Source: Roseobacter sp. MH60115 (GTDB lineage Bacteria > Pseudomonadota > Alphaproteobacteria > Rhodobacterales > Rhodobacteraceae). From it: a stretch of 64,000 bases of DNA. The notes below the pieces were generated by a model. That model had not been told where the DNA came from. It searched no databases and saw nothing but the letters and a program-made list of their open reading frames with translations. The position numbers and the translations under genes were made by a program. Numbering within the stretch: the first letter of the stretch is position 1; the number at the start of each line of letters is the position of its first letter. Positions 1-9,353 of this stretch are shown here, piece by piece. The stretch is taken from NCBI RefSeq assembly GCF_015644665.1, contig NZ_JADOBQ010000004.1, positions 69,501 to 133,500 on the forward strand, given 5' to 3'.

Positions 1-272
1 CCCAGCAGGTCCTTGACCTTCTGCTTGCCTTCCTCGGTGCGAAAGTCTGCCGTGACCGACGCCTTGCCCCGATTGGTGGAATGAAAATAGGCCGCCGAGA
101 CATCGTCATCCCGGGTGACAAACGGCGGACCCCACTGGCGGGTGTCATCGCCTGCGGGGCTTTCCACCTTGATCACTTCACAGCCGAGGTCTGACAACGT
201 CTGGCCTGCCCAGGGGCCGGCCAGAACACGTGCCAGTTCGACGACCTTCAGACCGTCAAGAGGGGCGGCCAT
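1..272 (-). CDS. CaiB/BaiF family CoA-transferase, N-terminal part (runs off the window)
   Basis: The first ~90 residues are visible, beginning MAAPLDGLKVVELARVLAGP, followed by the family-typical segment LGCEVIKVESPAGDDTRQWGPP. These are the conserved N-terminal features of class III CoA-transferases, which move CoA between acyl groups (for example formyl-CoA or racemase-type members); the substrate cannot be told from this fragment. The ATG at 272 shares one base with the stop codon of the upstream DsbA-like gene (TAATG arrangement), so the two are probably translationally coupled. The catalytic Asp of the family lies further downstream, outside the window. Confidence 0.85.
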   Translation of the reverse strand, partial: MAAPLDGLKVVELARVLAGPWAGQTLSDLGCEVIKVESPAGDDTRQWGPPFVTRDDDVSAAYFHSTNRGKASVTADFRTEEGKQKVKDLL

Positions 273-943
273 TATTCCGCTGCGGCGTCGATCAGAGCGG
301 CCATTTCATTGTAGGCCATGTTGGAATACTTCTGACCGTTGATGACAAAGCTTGGGGTGCTGTCGATCCCGTCGGCTTCGGCATGTTCCTGATACCAGGC
401 AACCAGCGTACGCGCCTTGTCACCGTCCTGCAGGCAGGCCTCCATGGTATCCGCATCCAGTCCCGCCAGCGCACCGATCTTGCGCAATTCCGCAACGATC
501 TCCGTAGGCTCACCGGCACGCGCCCAAGTGGACTGGCCGGAATAGATCAGATCGGTCATGCCGAAAAAGCTCTGCGGTGTGCCAGCACAACGCGCGATCA
601 TCGAAGCCCAGAGACCGAAGCGGTCGAAATAGACTTCGCGATAGACAAAATTGATCTTGCCCGTGTCGATGTAATCCGCCTTCAGCTGCTTGTAGGGACC
701 TGCGTGGAAAGACGCGCAATGCGGGCAGGTGAAGGACGCATATTCAATCACGGTGACCGGCGCGTCCGGATTGCCCAGAGACATTTCTTGGATCGTGGAA
801 ATGTCCACATCCGCTTCTGCCGTCTGCGCATTTGCGGCTCCCAGAGGATCGGCGGGCGTCACGGACGGGCTGGGGGATGTGACGAAATATGCCCCTATTC
901 CAAGCACGGCCACAGCGGCGGAGATCATCATCATTCGCGACAT
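272..943 (-). CDS. DsbA family thioredoxin-fold protein, exported
   Basis: A 223 aa thiol oxidoreductase. Residues 1-22 form a signal peptide or membrane anchor, then a thioredoxin fold with the CPHC redox motif at residues 73-76 and the cis-proline region STPSFVINGQ near residue 197. It resembles the DsbA/Com1-like group that acts on periplasmic disulfides. It lies just downstream of the DUF721 gene (13 nt gap) on the same strand and overlaps the CoA-transferase start by one base. A DUF721-DsbA-like pair next to mutY is a familiar alphaproteobacterial arrangement. The partner reductase or oxidase is not in the window. Confidence 0.9.
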   Translation of the reverse strand: MSRMMMISAAVAVLGIGAYFVTSPSPSVTPADPLGAANAQTAEADVDISTIQEMSLGNPDAPVTVIEYASFTCPHCASFHAGPYKQLKADYIDTGKINFVYREVYFDRFGLWASMIARCAGTPQSFFGMTDLIYSGQSTWARAGEPTEIVAELRKIGALAGLDADTMEACLQDGDKARTLVAWYQEHAEADGIDSTPSFVINGQKYSNMAYNEMAALIDAAAE

Positions 944-956
944 CGGTCTATCCTTT

Positions 957-1466
957 TCAGCGATTTGTCTTGTTCAGTATGTTTTCGCCCAGACGTGCAA
1001 GCGCGTCGCGCAACCCGCTGTCCTCAACGGGGCTGGCGGTTTGGGCAGCCTTGCGGCGAATGGCGGGATCAACGGGCGCCGCATCGGCGCCGGGTTTGGC
1101 CGGTTCAAAGGCAACCTGCCCTTCGGAAAACCCGGTGGCGGCGGTCTGGGTCACCCGGACACGCGCAATGGCGTTATAGCCGTAGACGGCATTGACCTTG
1201 GCACGCAGTTTTTCCTTTTGCATTTCCAGCATCGGGGCCTGTGCGCCGGTGGTCAGCAGCGTCAGCGTGGCGCCCATACCTGCGCGCCCGTAGCTCACCT
1301 CGACCGGGCGGGAAATTGCCGCGACATCCGCGCCGACGATCTCTGACCACTGGGTCAACAGCCGACTTTGCGCGAATCCCCGGCTTTCAGACGCCGCCCT
1401 GATCCGGCCTGTGAGCAGGCTGGCGGTGCGGGTAAACCCTTTTGTACTGGCACGTCTGGGCGGCAT
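957..1466 (-). CDS. DUF721 / DciA-like protein
   Basis: About 169 aa from MPPRRASTKG. The N-terminal half matches the DUF721 (DciA) domain: a basic start, then SRLLTQWSEIVGADVAAISRP, followed by a basic, alanine-rich tail. DciA proteins load replicative DnaB helicase in bacteria that lack DnaC; that role is inferred from the family. An in-frame start at 1520 would add 18 residues, but the conserved basic segment begins at the Met at 1466, so I prefer 1466. It is divergent from mutY, with about 85 bp between the start codons. Confidence 0.8.
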   Translation of the reverse strand: MPPRRASTKGFTRTASLLTGRIRAASESRGFAQSRLLTQWSEIVGADVAAISRPVEVSYGRAGMGATLTLLTTGAQAPMLEMQKEKLRAKVNAVYGYNAIARVRVTQTAATGFSEGQVAFEPAKPGADAAPVDPAIRRKAAQTASPVEDSGLRDALARLGENILNKTNR

Positions 1467-1550
1467 CGCTATCTTCTCAAGAAACGGTTGGCCCAGCATA
1501 GCCTTTCCGAGCAGCGGCAACCAGACAAAGCGGACGGACGATCATAAACA

Positions 1551-2627
1551 TTGCGTGAAATTGCCCCTGATCCCGAAGAATTGAACGGCGCCCTTTTGGC
1601 CTGGTATGACGTGCATGCCCGCGCGATGCCCTGGCGGGTGCCGCCCGCGGACCGCAAGGCCGGGGTGCTGCCCGATCCCTACCGCGTCTGGATGTCCGAG
1701 GTGATGCTGCAGCAGACCACCGTGGCGACGGTAAAAGACTATTTTCACAGGTTCACGGCGCGCTGGCCCACCGTAGGCGATCTGGCGGCAGCCGAGGATG
1801 CCGATGTGATGGGGGAATGGGCCGGCTTGGGGTATTACGCCCGGGCCCGCAACCTGCTGAAATGCGCCCGCGCCGTGGTGACAGAGCATGGCGGGGAGTT
1901 TCCCGCCGATCACGCCGCCTTGCTGAAGCTGCCGGGGATCGGGCCCTATACCGCCGCCGCGATTTCCTCGATTGCGTTCGACCTGCCCCACGCGGTGCTG
2001 GACGGCAATGTGGAACGGGTAATGTCGCGGCTGCACGATATCCATACGCCGCTGCCCGAGGCAAAACCCGCATTGATGGCTGAGGCTGAGGCGCTCACCC
2101 CAACCAGCCGTCCCGGCGACTATGCACAGGCCGTCATGGACCTGGGCGCGACGATCTGCAGCCCGAAGTCTCCGGCCTGCGGCATCTGCCCCTGGCGTGA
2201 TCCCTGTCTGGCGCGCCTGCGCGGGACGGCGGGCGAGCTACCCAGGAAAGCGCCCAAGAAGGCCAAGCCGGTCCGTCACGGTATCGTCTATCTCGGTCGT
2301 CGCCCCGATGGCGCATGGCTGTTGGAAACGCGGCCAGACAGGGGCCTGTTGGGCGGCATGCTGGGCTGGCCGGGATCAGAGTGGATCGACACAGACATCG
2401 CCCTGCCAGATGTGCCGCCCCCTGCATCGGCAGACTGGACGCAACTGTCAGGTGAAGTGCGTCACACCTTCACCCATTTTCACCTGATCCTGCAGGTCTG
2501 GACGGCTGAGGTGGCACCGGACACGACGCCAACCCGTGGCAGTTTCCGACCGCCCGCCGACTTTCGACCGTCCGACCTGCCAACCGTCATGCGCAAGGCT
2601 TTTGATCTTGCGCAGGCATCGGCATGA
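1551..2627 (+). CDS. mutY: A/G-specific adenine glycosylase MutY
   Basis: A 358 aa base-excision repair glycosylase that removes adenine mispaired with 8-oxoguanine. Visible features are catalytic Glu50 in the WMSEVMLQQT motif, the helix-hairpin-helix LPGIGPYTA at 127-135, catalytic Asp151 in LDGNVERV, the [4Fe-4S] loop Cys203-x6-Cys210-x2-Cys213-x5-Cys219, and a C-terminal NUDIX-like 8-oxoG recognition domain from about residue 240. The first codon is TTG at 1551; no in-frame ATG precedes the conserved N-terminus, so TTG is the likely start. Divergent from the DUF721 gene. Confidence 0.95.
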   Translation: MREIAPDPEELNGALLAWYDVHARAMPWRVPPADRKAGVLPDPYRVWMSEVMLQQTTVATVKDYFHRFTARWPTVGDLAAAEDADVMGEWAGLGYYARARNLLKCARAVVTEHGGEFPADHAALLKLPGIGPYTAAAISSIAFDLPHAVLDGNVERVMSRLHDIHTPLPEAKPALMAEAEALTPTSRPGDYAQAVMDLGATICSPKSPACGICPWRDPCLARLRGTAGELPRKAPKKAKPVRHGIVYLGRRPDGAWLLETRPDRGLLGGMLGWPGSEWIDTDIALPDVPPPASADWTQLSGEVRHTFTHFHLILQVWTAEVAPDTTPTRGSFRPPADFRPSDLPTVMRKAFDLAQASA

Positions 2628-2696
2628 GCGCTGCGTCACACTTGGAACAATCGCCCGCGCCGGATTAGACTGCGCGGAGCCAACAGGATTCTGACA

Positions 2697-3848
2697 ATGA
2701 TGCACGATCAGAGACCCATCCCTCTTGCCGATCTGACGCGGCTGTCGCGCGCGGCACCGTTCTGGATTTCGCTGCTGCTGGTGCCCGTGGCCTGGGTAGG
2801 TGCGCTTTACGGTGGGTGGACGGTGGCCCTGCTGCCGGTCGTGACATGGTATCTGTTTTCAGCTCTGGACGCGGTCTTTGGTCATGACAAATCGAACGCG
2901 GACCCCGATACGCCGGAACAGAGCCTGTTCTGGTATCGGGTCATCACGCTGATCTGGACGCCGGTCCAGTTTTGCCTGCTCTTCAGCCTGATCTGGTATG
3001 TGCCGCAGGCCGACCACCTGGGCGTATTGGAACGCGTGGTGCTCTTCTTCGGTGTCGGCGTGATTACCGGCACGGTCGGGATCAACTACAGCCACGAGCT
3101 GATGCACCAGAAGAACAAGACCGAGCGTTGGATGGCCGACATCCTGCTGGCCATGGTGCTCTATTCACACTTCCGGTCCGAGCATCTGCTGGTGCATCAC
3201 CGCTACGTGGGCACCCCCAAGGATGCCGTCACCGCGCGCTACAACGAAGGGTTCCACCGGTTTTACCCCCGGGTGCTGCGCCAGTCGCTGCACTCGGCCT
3301 TCTCCGCCGAAAAGCACATGCTGAAACGGCGCGACTTGCCGTGGTATGATCGCGGCAACCCGTTTTTTCGGTATTGGGGGCTGCAGCTTTTCATGCTGGT
3401 GCTGGCCCTTGGCCTCGGCGGATGGTCCGGTCTGGTGCTGTTCCTTGTGCAGGCAGGCACGGCGATCTGGCAGTTAGAGCTGGTGAATTACATCGAGCAC
3501 TACGGTCTGACGCGCAAACATCTGGGCGATGGGAAATACGAACACGTCAAACCGCAGCACTCCTGGAATGCCGATCATCGCATGTCCAACTGGCTGCTGA
3601 TCAACCTGCAGCGACACTCGGACCACCACTACAAACCCGACCGGCGCTTTCCGGTGCTGCAAACCTATTCCGACGTGGAGGCGCCGCAGCTGCCCTATGG
3701 CTACCCGATCATGACCATGGCCGCGATGGTGCCGCCGCTCTGGCGGCGTATCATGAACCCGCGCGTGCGGCGCTGGCGGCAGATGTACTATCCGGAAATC
3801 ACGGATTGGAGCGCCTACAACAGCGCTGCAAACCCGATGCCGCGCTGA
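2697..3848 (+). CDS. alkB: Alkane 1-monooxygenase (AlkB family)
   Basis: A 383 aa integral-membrane non-heme diiron hydroxylase expected to convert medium-chain n-alkanes to 1-alkanols at the inner membrane. The four AlkB signatures are present in order: HELMH at 133-137, EHLLVHH at 162-168, NYIEHYG at 264-270 and LQRHSDHH at 304-311. Hydrophobic segments flank them (about 22-60, 83-125, 225-255). The ATG at 2697 has an AGGA ribosome site nine bases upstream. The electron partners rubredoxin and rubredoxin reductase are not in this window, and no alkane regulator is adjacent, so it is a stand-alone alkB. Activity on other terminal substrates is possible. Confidence 0.92.
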   Translation: MMHDQRPIPLADLTRLSRAAPFWISLLLVPVAWVGALYGGWTVALLPVVTWYLFSALDAVFGHDKSNADPDTPEQSLFWYRVITLIWTPVQFCLLFSLIWYVPQADHLGVLERVVLFFGVGVITGTVGINYSHELMHQKNKTERWMADILLAMVLYSHFRSEHLLVHHRYVGTPKDAVTARYNEGFHRFYPRVLRQSLHSAFSAEKHMLKRRDLPWYDRGNPFFRYWGLQLFMLVLALGLGGWSGLVLFLVQAGTAIWQLELVNYIEHYGLTRKHLGDGKYEHVKPQHSWNADHRMSNWLLINLQRHSDHHYKPDRRFPVLQTYSDVEAPQLPYGYPIMTMAAMVPPLWRRIMNPRVRRWRQMYYPEITDWSAYNSAANPMPR

Positions 3849-3917
3849 GGTCGATCACTCAATCTTAAACATTATATGGCAATGGTGGCATTCAGGCGAT
3901 TTACACGAGGGGCAAGA

Positions 3918-4343
3918 ATGCAGCAGCAAATTGCACAATCACCGACAAGCGCCCAGACCCGAACCTGTTTGATTGTCGAAGACAGCACCTTTGACCAGGA
4001 ACGGATCAAGCGCATCCTCGACAAGAGTTTCAAGGGTGTTTTCGTTGCCGTTGCCGCAACCATCGAAGAGGCGCGCGAGCATATGGCGCGCTATCAGACC
4101 AGCTTTATCCTGCTGGACAATCACCTGCCAGACGGCACCGGGGCAAATTTTGCGATAGAATTGGCGGAAAACCCGGATTTTGCCAAGATACCAATCGTAA
4201 TGGTCAGCGACTGGCCCACGCCCTTCATGTTCGACAAGGCGCAGTCGGCGGGGGTGATCCACGTGGTCAGTAAATCCGACTTCGGTGCTCGCTACATCCA
4301 TGCGGCGCTCAATCACAATGTGAGGCCGAGACGTTTGAACTGA
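3918..4343 (+). CDS. Single-domain response regulator (CheY-like receiver)
   Basis: About 141 aa from MQQQIAQSPT: a lone receiver domain with an acidic pair at Glu21-Asp22, phospho-acceptor Asp67 in FILLDNHLPDGTG, Ser97 and Lys119 (VVSKSD). No output domain follows, so it should work through protein contact, like CheY or DivK. An in-frame Met at 3876 would add 14 residues, but the ATG at 3918 is directly preceded by a strong GAGGGG ribosome site, so 3918 is preferred. No histidine kinase is adjacent; the hybrid kinase at 60.7 kb is too far away to assign as partner. Confidence 0.85.
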   Translation: MQQQIAQSPTSAQTRTCLIVEDSTFDQERIKRILDKSFKGVFVAVAATIEEAREHMARYQTSFILLDNHLPDGTGANFAIELAENPDFAKIPIVMVSDWPTPFMFDKAQSAGVIHVVSKSDFGARYIHAALNHNVRPRRLN

Positions 4344-4486
4344 GGCGGGTACGGGCGGGGCCTGTCACTCGACCGATCCCGGGTCATTCACACCGATGAC
4401 ACATCCATCAACTGCTTTGACCAGATGCGGGCACCAAGTTGCCGTCCGGGCAACAGCCCATACGTCTCACGCTGATCCCGATGACG

Positions 4487-4512
4487 AAAAAACCCCGCCA
4501 CATCGGGCGGGG
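4487..4512 (-). terminator. Rho-independent terminator of ccrM
   Basis: On the minus strand a 7-bp GC stem (CCCCGCC pairs with GGCGGGG, 6-nt loop) is followed by six T residues. It lies about 75 bp beyond the ccrM stop codon and is correctly oriented to end that transcript. Confidence 0.8.
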
Positions 4513-4584
4513 TAAGGTGTGTGCCGTCAAAGGCAGCCTTGTCTAGGCCACAGGCACCGGCGGTGTTCGTAAATCAGGGATGCG

Positions 4585-5770
<1,186 letters not shown>

Positions 5771-5772
<2 letters not shown>

Positions 5773-6400
5773 AAGGCTTTAAGTTTTTATCTTGATACAA
5801 GATATTGTGCACCGGTTTGAAGGTTCGTCTATGGTGTGGGGTCGGCCCAAGATTTTGAAGCGCGGACATGTGGCTTTTTGATCCATATCCCATGTTCGTC
5901 TCCCACCCATAGCCGGGATGCTGTTGCGCCAAATCCACCATCAGCTTGTCACGGGCGATTTTTGCCACGATGGAGGCCGCCGAAATCGACAGGCATCGAG
6001 TGTCACCCTTGACCACCGGCTGCGCGGGAATGTTCATGCCGCGCGGTATCATCGATCCGTCGATCAGCACATAGTCCGGCGCATCCGGCAGACCCGCCAC
6101 AGCCCGCATCATCGCAATATGACTGGCGCGGAGGATATTGTGTTGCTCGATCTCTTCCACCGAGGCGTGCGCGACCGAAATCTCGGCGCAGTCCGTCAGA
6201 AGTTCCGCCAGATAGACACGTTTCTTGATCGACAGCTGTTTTGAATCGTTCAACCCCTCGGGAATAGAGGCCGGATCCAGCACAACGGCGGCGGCAGTGA
6301 CGGGCCCCGCCAGCGGCCCCCGTCCGACCTCATCCACCCCCGCCACACGAGAGGCACCGGCGGCATAGGCTGCGGTTTCAAATTCGAAATCGGGTTCCAT
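5771..6400 (-). CDS. rnhB: Ribonuclease HII
   Basis: A 209 aa type 2 RNase H that cleaves RNA in RNA/DNA hybrids and removes misincorporated ribonucleotides. The catalytic motif GVDEVGRGPLAGPV starts at residue 21 (Asp23, Glu24), and the later active-site segments YVLIDGS and SISAASIVAKIARD are present. The open frame extends to 6538, but a perfect hairpin-T terminator lies at 6459-6487 and the conserved N-terminus starts at the Met at 6400, so 6400 is the real start. It precedes ccrM, an arrangement common in Alphaproteobacteria. Confidence 0.93.
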
Positions 6401-6458
6401 TCCTTCTGATCCAACGATCACGGCGACGGTGCAACCCTGTTGTTCCGATGCCCAAACG

Positions 6459-6487
6459 AAAAAGCGCGCTCCCATGAGGGAGCGCGC
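6459..6487 (-). terminator. Rho-independent terminator upstream of rnhB
   Basis: A perfect 10-bp stem (GCGCGCTCCC with GGGAGCGCGC, 4-nt loop) is followed on the minus strand by TTTTT. It ends the transcript of the secreted protein gene at 6581-7063 and separates it from rnhB. Confidence 0.85.
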
Positions 6488-6580
6488 GGCACTGGTTAAA
6501 AAGGGAAGGAAGCGCCCGAACGCCCCCTTCCAGGTCAAGGTCGGGTCAGGGAACCCTCCCGACCTTGCATCGACCCATCC

Positions 6581-7063
6581 TTAGCGGCGGGCCAATTGGT
6601 ATCCTTCACGGCGCAGACACCGCGCCTCGTATCCACGCCGGTTGCGATCATCCCCGCGCAAGCGGATCGCACAGGCCTGTGGCAACCGGTTCACATAATT
6701 GTAGTTCCGCTCCAGGCAGCGCTTGCCAAAGTAACGCACGCGCCCCTGCCGCGTTTCCGCGGTGCGCAGGCAATCACCAGGCAGCAGCCGCCGGTTCTTG
6801 GCGCGCTGGGGCAGCGGACGCGGCGCAAGATCATAAACCTGATTGTGGTTGTGATAGACGGGCGCTTTATGGACATTCCGTGTCACAGTGTGCTTTTGGC
6901 GTTTGCGCTCGTTCCTGTCGTGGATCACCTTGCCGACAATCGCGATGCCGGCGATGGCCGCCAGTGCGCGCAAGACATCTTCATCCGCACGTGCAGGTGC
7001 GTTGCCGAAAGCAGTAACCGCGACGGCAGCGGCGACGATGGTGGCGATGAATTTGCGGTGCAT
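6581..7063 (-). CDS. Secreted hypothetical protein, basic and cysteine-containing
   Basis: A 160 aa protein with a clear signal peptide (MHRKFIATIVAAAVAVTAFG, cleavage near APARA-DE). The mature part is strongly basic, with many Arg and Asn residues, and has four cysteines (GDCLR, KRCLE, ACAIR, ARCLR) spaced as if for two disulfides. I do not recognise the family; similar small basic periplasmic proteins occur in Rhodobacteraceae. It is followed by the terminator at 6459-6487, so it forms a single-gene transcript. Confidence 0.75.
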   Translation of the reverse strand: MHRKFIATIVAAAVAVTAFGNAPARADEDVLRALAAIAGIAIVGKVIHDRNERKRQKHTVTRNVHKAPVYHNHNQVYDLAPRPLPQRAKNRRLLPGDCLRTAETRQGRVRYFGKRCLERNYNYVNRLPQACAIRLRGDDRNRRGYEARCLRREGYQLARR

Positions 7064-7236
7064 GGGGCATTTCCTTTTCTTGATCTTGCGACCCCTCGCG
7101 GAACAAGCGGCCTTGTGGGATCAATCTGGGTCACCCCCTGCCAGACAGGCAATATCAACGCCCCGTTATCCGATAACACACGCCCTAAGGTCCTTTTGTT
7201 ATTGAATATCCTGCATACGGCGCGCAGGATCGGACC

Positions 7237-7524
7237 ATGAAACACACAGCCCTCATCGCGGGTCTTATTACGGCACTTGCCCTTGCCCAACCGGGCCATA
7301 CGGCCGGATGTTACGCCGACTACAAGGCCAAACAGGACAACCCCTTGCGATTGCACTATGGGGTGGCGCAGATTTCCCAATGCTCTAAAGGAGCGGCACG
7401 GGCAGAGCTTTCCGCACGGCTTGCCGCCCAGGGCTGGACCCTGCTGAACATTGTCTCCGTCTTTGATGAAAGCGGGCTGGCAGAAAGGAAACAGAGTGCA
7501 GGATCCAACTTCCTCCGCTTCTGA
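7237..7524 (+). CDS. Small secreted hypothetical protein
   Basis: A 95 aa protein with a signal peptide (MKHTALIAGLITALALAQPGHTAG) and a short mature domain, CYADYKAKQDNPLRLHYGVAQISQC. The two cysteines may form a disulfide. The later segment AELSARLAAQGWTLLNIVSVFDESG ends in a charged tail. I recognise no family. Its 3' end overlaps the start of the membrane winged-helix gene by 29 bp, so the two are probably one operon and may act together. Confidence 0.75.
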   Translation: MKHTALIAGLITALALAQPGHTAGCYADYKAKQDNPLRLHYGVAQISQCSKGAARAELSARLAAQGWTLLNIVSVFDESGLAERKQSAGSNFLRF

Positions 7525-8200
7525 CATGCGCCGTTCGGGCGGACGGATCGTGGTCATCGGGATCGCGGCGATTGTACTGATCCTGCTGATCACCGCTGCC
7601 TTGTTGTTCTGGGCGCTGCCCGATGCCAATGCCTTTAACGCGCGGGTCGAGCAACTCTTTGTCGAAAACAACGATCTGACCGCACAGGCGGAGATCAAGC
7701 TGCTGGAAATCCTCGCCCAGTCGGGCACCGCATTTTCGGATACGTTGAGGAGCTACCGTGTGGTGATTTTCGTGCTGCTCCTCTTTGCCACGGCGCTGCT
7801 CATCGCGGCCCTGGTCTTTCTGGTCATGCTGGTCAGTTTCAACCGCCGCGTGGCACAGATCGAACGGGCGGGCATACAGGTCAATTCCCTGCTGATCAGC
7901 CGCGAGGAGAACACCGTCTACCTCAACAACCTCGGCTTCAAGCTGACCGATGCGGCGATGGAGACGATGTCGGTGCTGGCCGAGGCGCGGATGGACGACG
8001 ACGTGCTGTCAGGCTCGGAAATCGAAGGCATGATTTCAGGTCGCAGCCCCACCGAATGTGAAGAGGCGGCGGGCGCAACACGGATCAAGCGCCTCCGCGA
8101 CACGCTGGGAAATCAGATCGTAGCGGAACTGTTGGTCAAGAACATCGCGCGCCGGGGCTATATGCTGGCGATAGACAAAGACGTGATCAAGGTGATCTGA
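7496..8200 (+). CDS. Membrane protein with cytoplasmic OmpR/PhoB-like winged-helix domain
   Basis: About 234 aa. Two hydrophobic helices (about residues 17-40 and 88-113) flank a short loop of about 45 residues. Arg residues before helix 1 and after helix 2 place both ends in the cytoplasm. Residues 130-228 read like a response-regulator effector domain: a beta-rich lead-in, LTDAAMETMSVLAEA, then a recognition-helix segment TRIKRLRDTLGNQI and a wing segment ARRGYMLAID, matching the usual xLRxKLG...RGxGYxL pattern. I chose GTG at 7496 because AAAGGA lies five bases before it; an ATG at 7451 is possible. No receiver domain is present. DNA binding is inferred from the motif only. Confidence 0.65.
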   Translation: MQDPTSSASDMRRSGGRIVVIGIAAIVLILLITAALLFWALPDANAFNARVEQLFVENNDLTAQAEIKLLEILAQSGTAFSDTLRSYRVVIFVLLLFATALLIAALVFLVMLVSFNRRVAQIERAGIQVNSLLISREENTVYLNNLGFKLTDAAMETMSVLAEARMDDDVLSGSEIEGMISGRSPTECEEAAGATRIKRLRDTLGNQIVAELLVKNIARRGYMLAIDKDVIKVI

Positions 8201-8445
8201 GAAAGGTCCAAGCGGCACGATTTGCCGGGCGCTGCATGGCGGACAAAGCTGTGGACCCAATCCGGAAACGGGGCTCTATCAGCGTCTTTGCCATAAACGC
8301 AGGTTCAGGTTGGATCGACTGCAAAACCTGCAGGGTTGCGAGCAGGCTCATGGCCGTCCGATCAGAATTGGCGGGTCCATCGGATCTCCGGCAGAACACG
8401 CCCCTTTATTCAGCGCCGACAGAATGACGTGCACATCATCCGCGA

Positions 8446-9162
8446 CTAGGATGATCCACCAAACTGCGACCGGCGACGACCGACCAGGCCCAGCAGGCCC
8501 ACGCCTGAGAGGACGAGGGGTAACCCCGCCGGGATCGGAATCGGCGCCAGTATGGGCGCCGCCGCGCCGATGGTCAGGTTGTCGATTATAAAACAGCAGG
8601 CGCCCCTCGATCCGCCGGTGGGTGATGATGTAAAATTGATTGACGACACGAGTAGATCGGAGGCGATCCCAAAGAAGCTTTTCCCTGCCGGCAGGGCGTA
8701 GGTCTGCATGGACCCGTCACCAAAAGTGACAAACGCAGAATAGCGGTTTTCCTTGATTGTGTTGTTGAACAAGATATCCAGCCCAACGCCACCGACCCCG
8801 AGGTTCGTGCCAAGGGATGTGGTGGTGAAACCCAAAGTGAAGGACCCATTGCATCCCGCACAATAGTACGTGTTGGAACCTGTGCCAAAAGGCCCAAACA
8901 CGTAGTTGGAGCTGAAATACGTCGCCGTGAAATCCGTCTCGCCACGCACCGCACTCATGCCAGCGTTGGTATAGCTTCTTGCGTTAGGAGGGCCACCGGG
9001 ACTATCGCCTGAGGTGTAAACTGATCCGCTGAAGGTATCGGTATCGGATGTCAGCAACTGTGCTGCAAAGCTGTTACGATCCGTGTAGGTCACTGTTGCA
9101 GCATGCGCCGACATTGAAAAAGAAGTTAGAGCGCCAAAGAGCGCACCCGCCAAGAATCTCAT
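8446..9162 (-). CDS. Secreted protein with VPLPA-type CTERM sorting tail
   Basis: About 238 aa. A signal peptide (MRFLAGALFGALTSFSMSAHA) is followed by a beta-rich domain resembling PEP-CTERM choice-of-anchor proteins, and then the tail IPIPAGLPLVLSGVGLLGLVGRRR. That tail is the roseobacter VPLPA-CTERM form: a Pro-Ala-Gly-Leu-Pro motif, a TM helix and a basic cluster. Such tails are thought to be cut by an exosortase during export to the surface or exopolysaccharide matrix; no exosortase gene is in this window. The frame is open back to 9288, but the signal peptide fixes the start at 9162. Confidence 0.8.
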   Translation of the reverse strand: MRFLAGALFGALTSFSMSAHAATVTYTDRNSFAAQLLTSDTDTFSGSVYTSGDSPGGPPNARSYTNAGMSAVRGETDFTATYFSSNYVFGPFGTGSNTYYCAGCNGSFTLGFTTTSLGTNLGVGGVGLDILFNNTIKENRYSAFVTFGDGSMQTYALPAGKSFFGIASDLLVSSINFTSSPTGGSRGACCFIIDNLTIGAAAPILAPIPIPAGLPLVLSGVGLLGLVGRRRSQFGGSS

Positions 9163-9353
9163 AATGCCCCCAAACGTCAAATACACATTTCTATCTGAAG
9201 AAAAGTTGGTGGCGCATGATGGTCCTGAGTGAAAGGCGCAGCGGCGACTTTGTCCGAAACGCAGCCACATTTGTCCCGAACGAGACACATGCCATGGTGC
9301 AGCACCGTCTGGTGTGCTTAGTCTGCGACCGATACATACGAAGGAAAACCACC

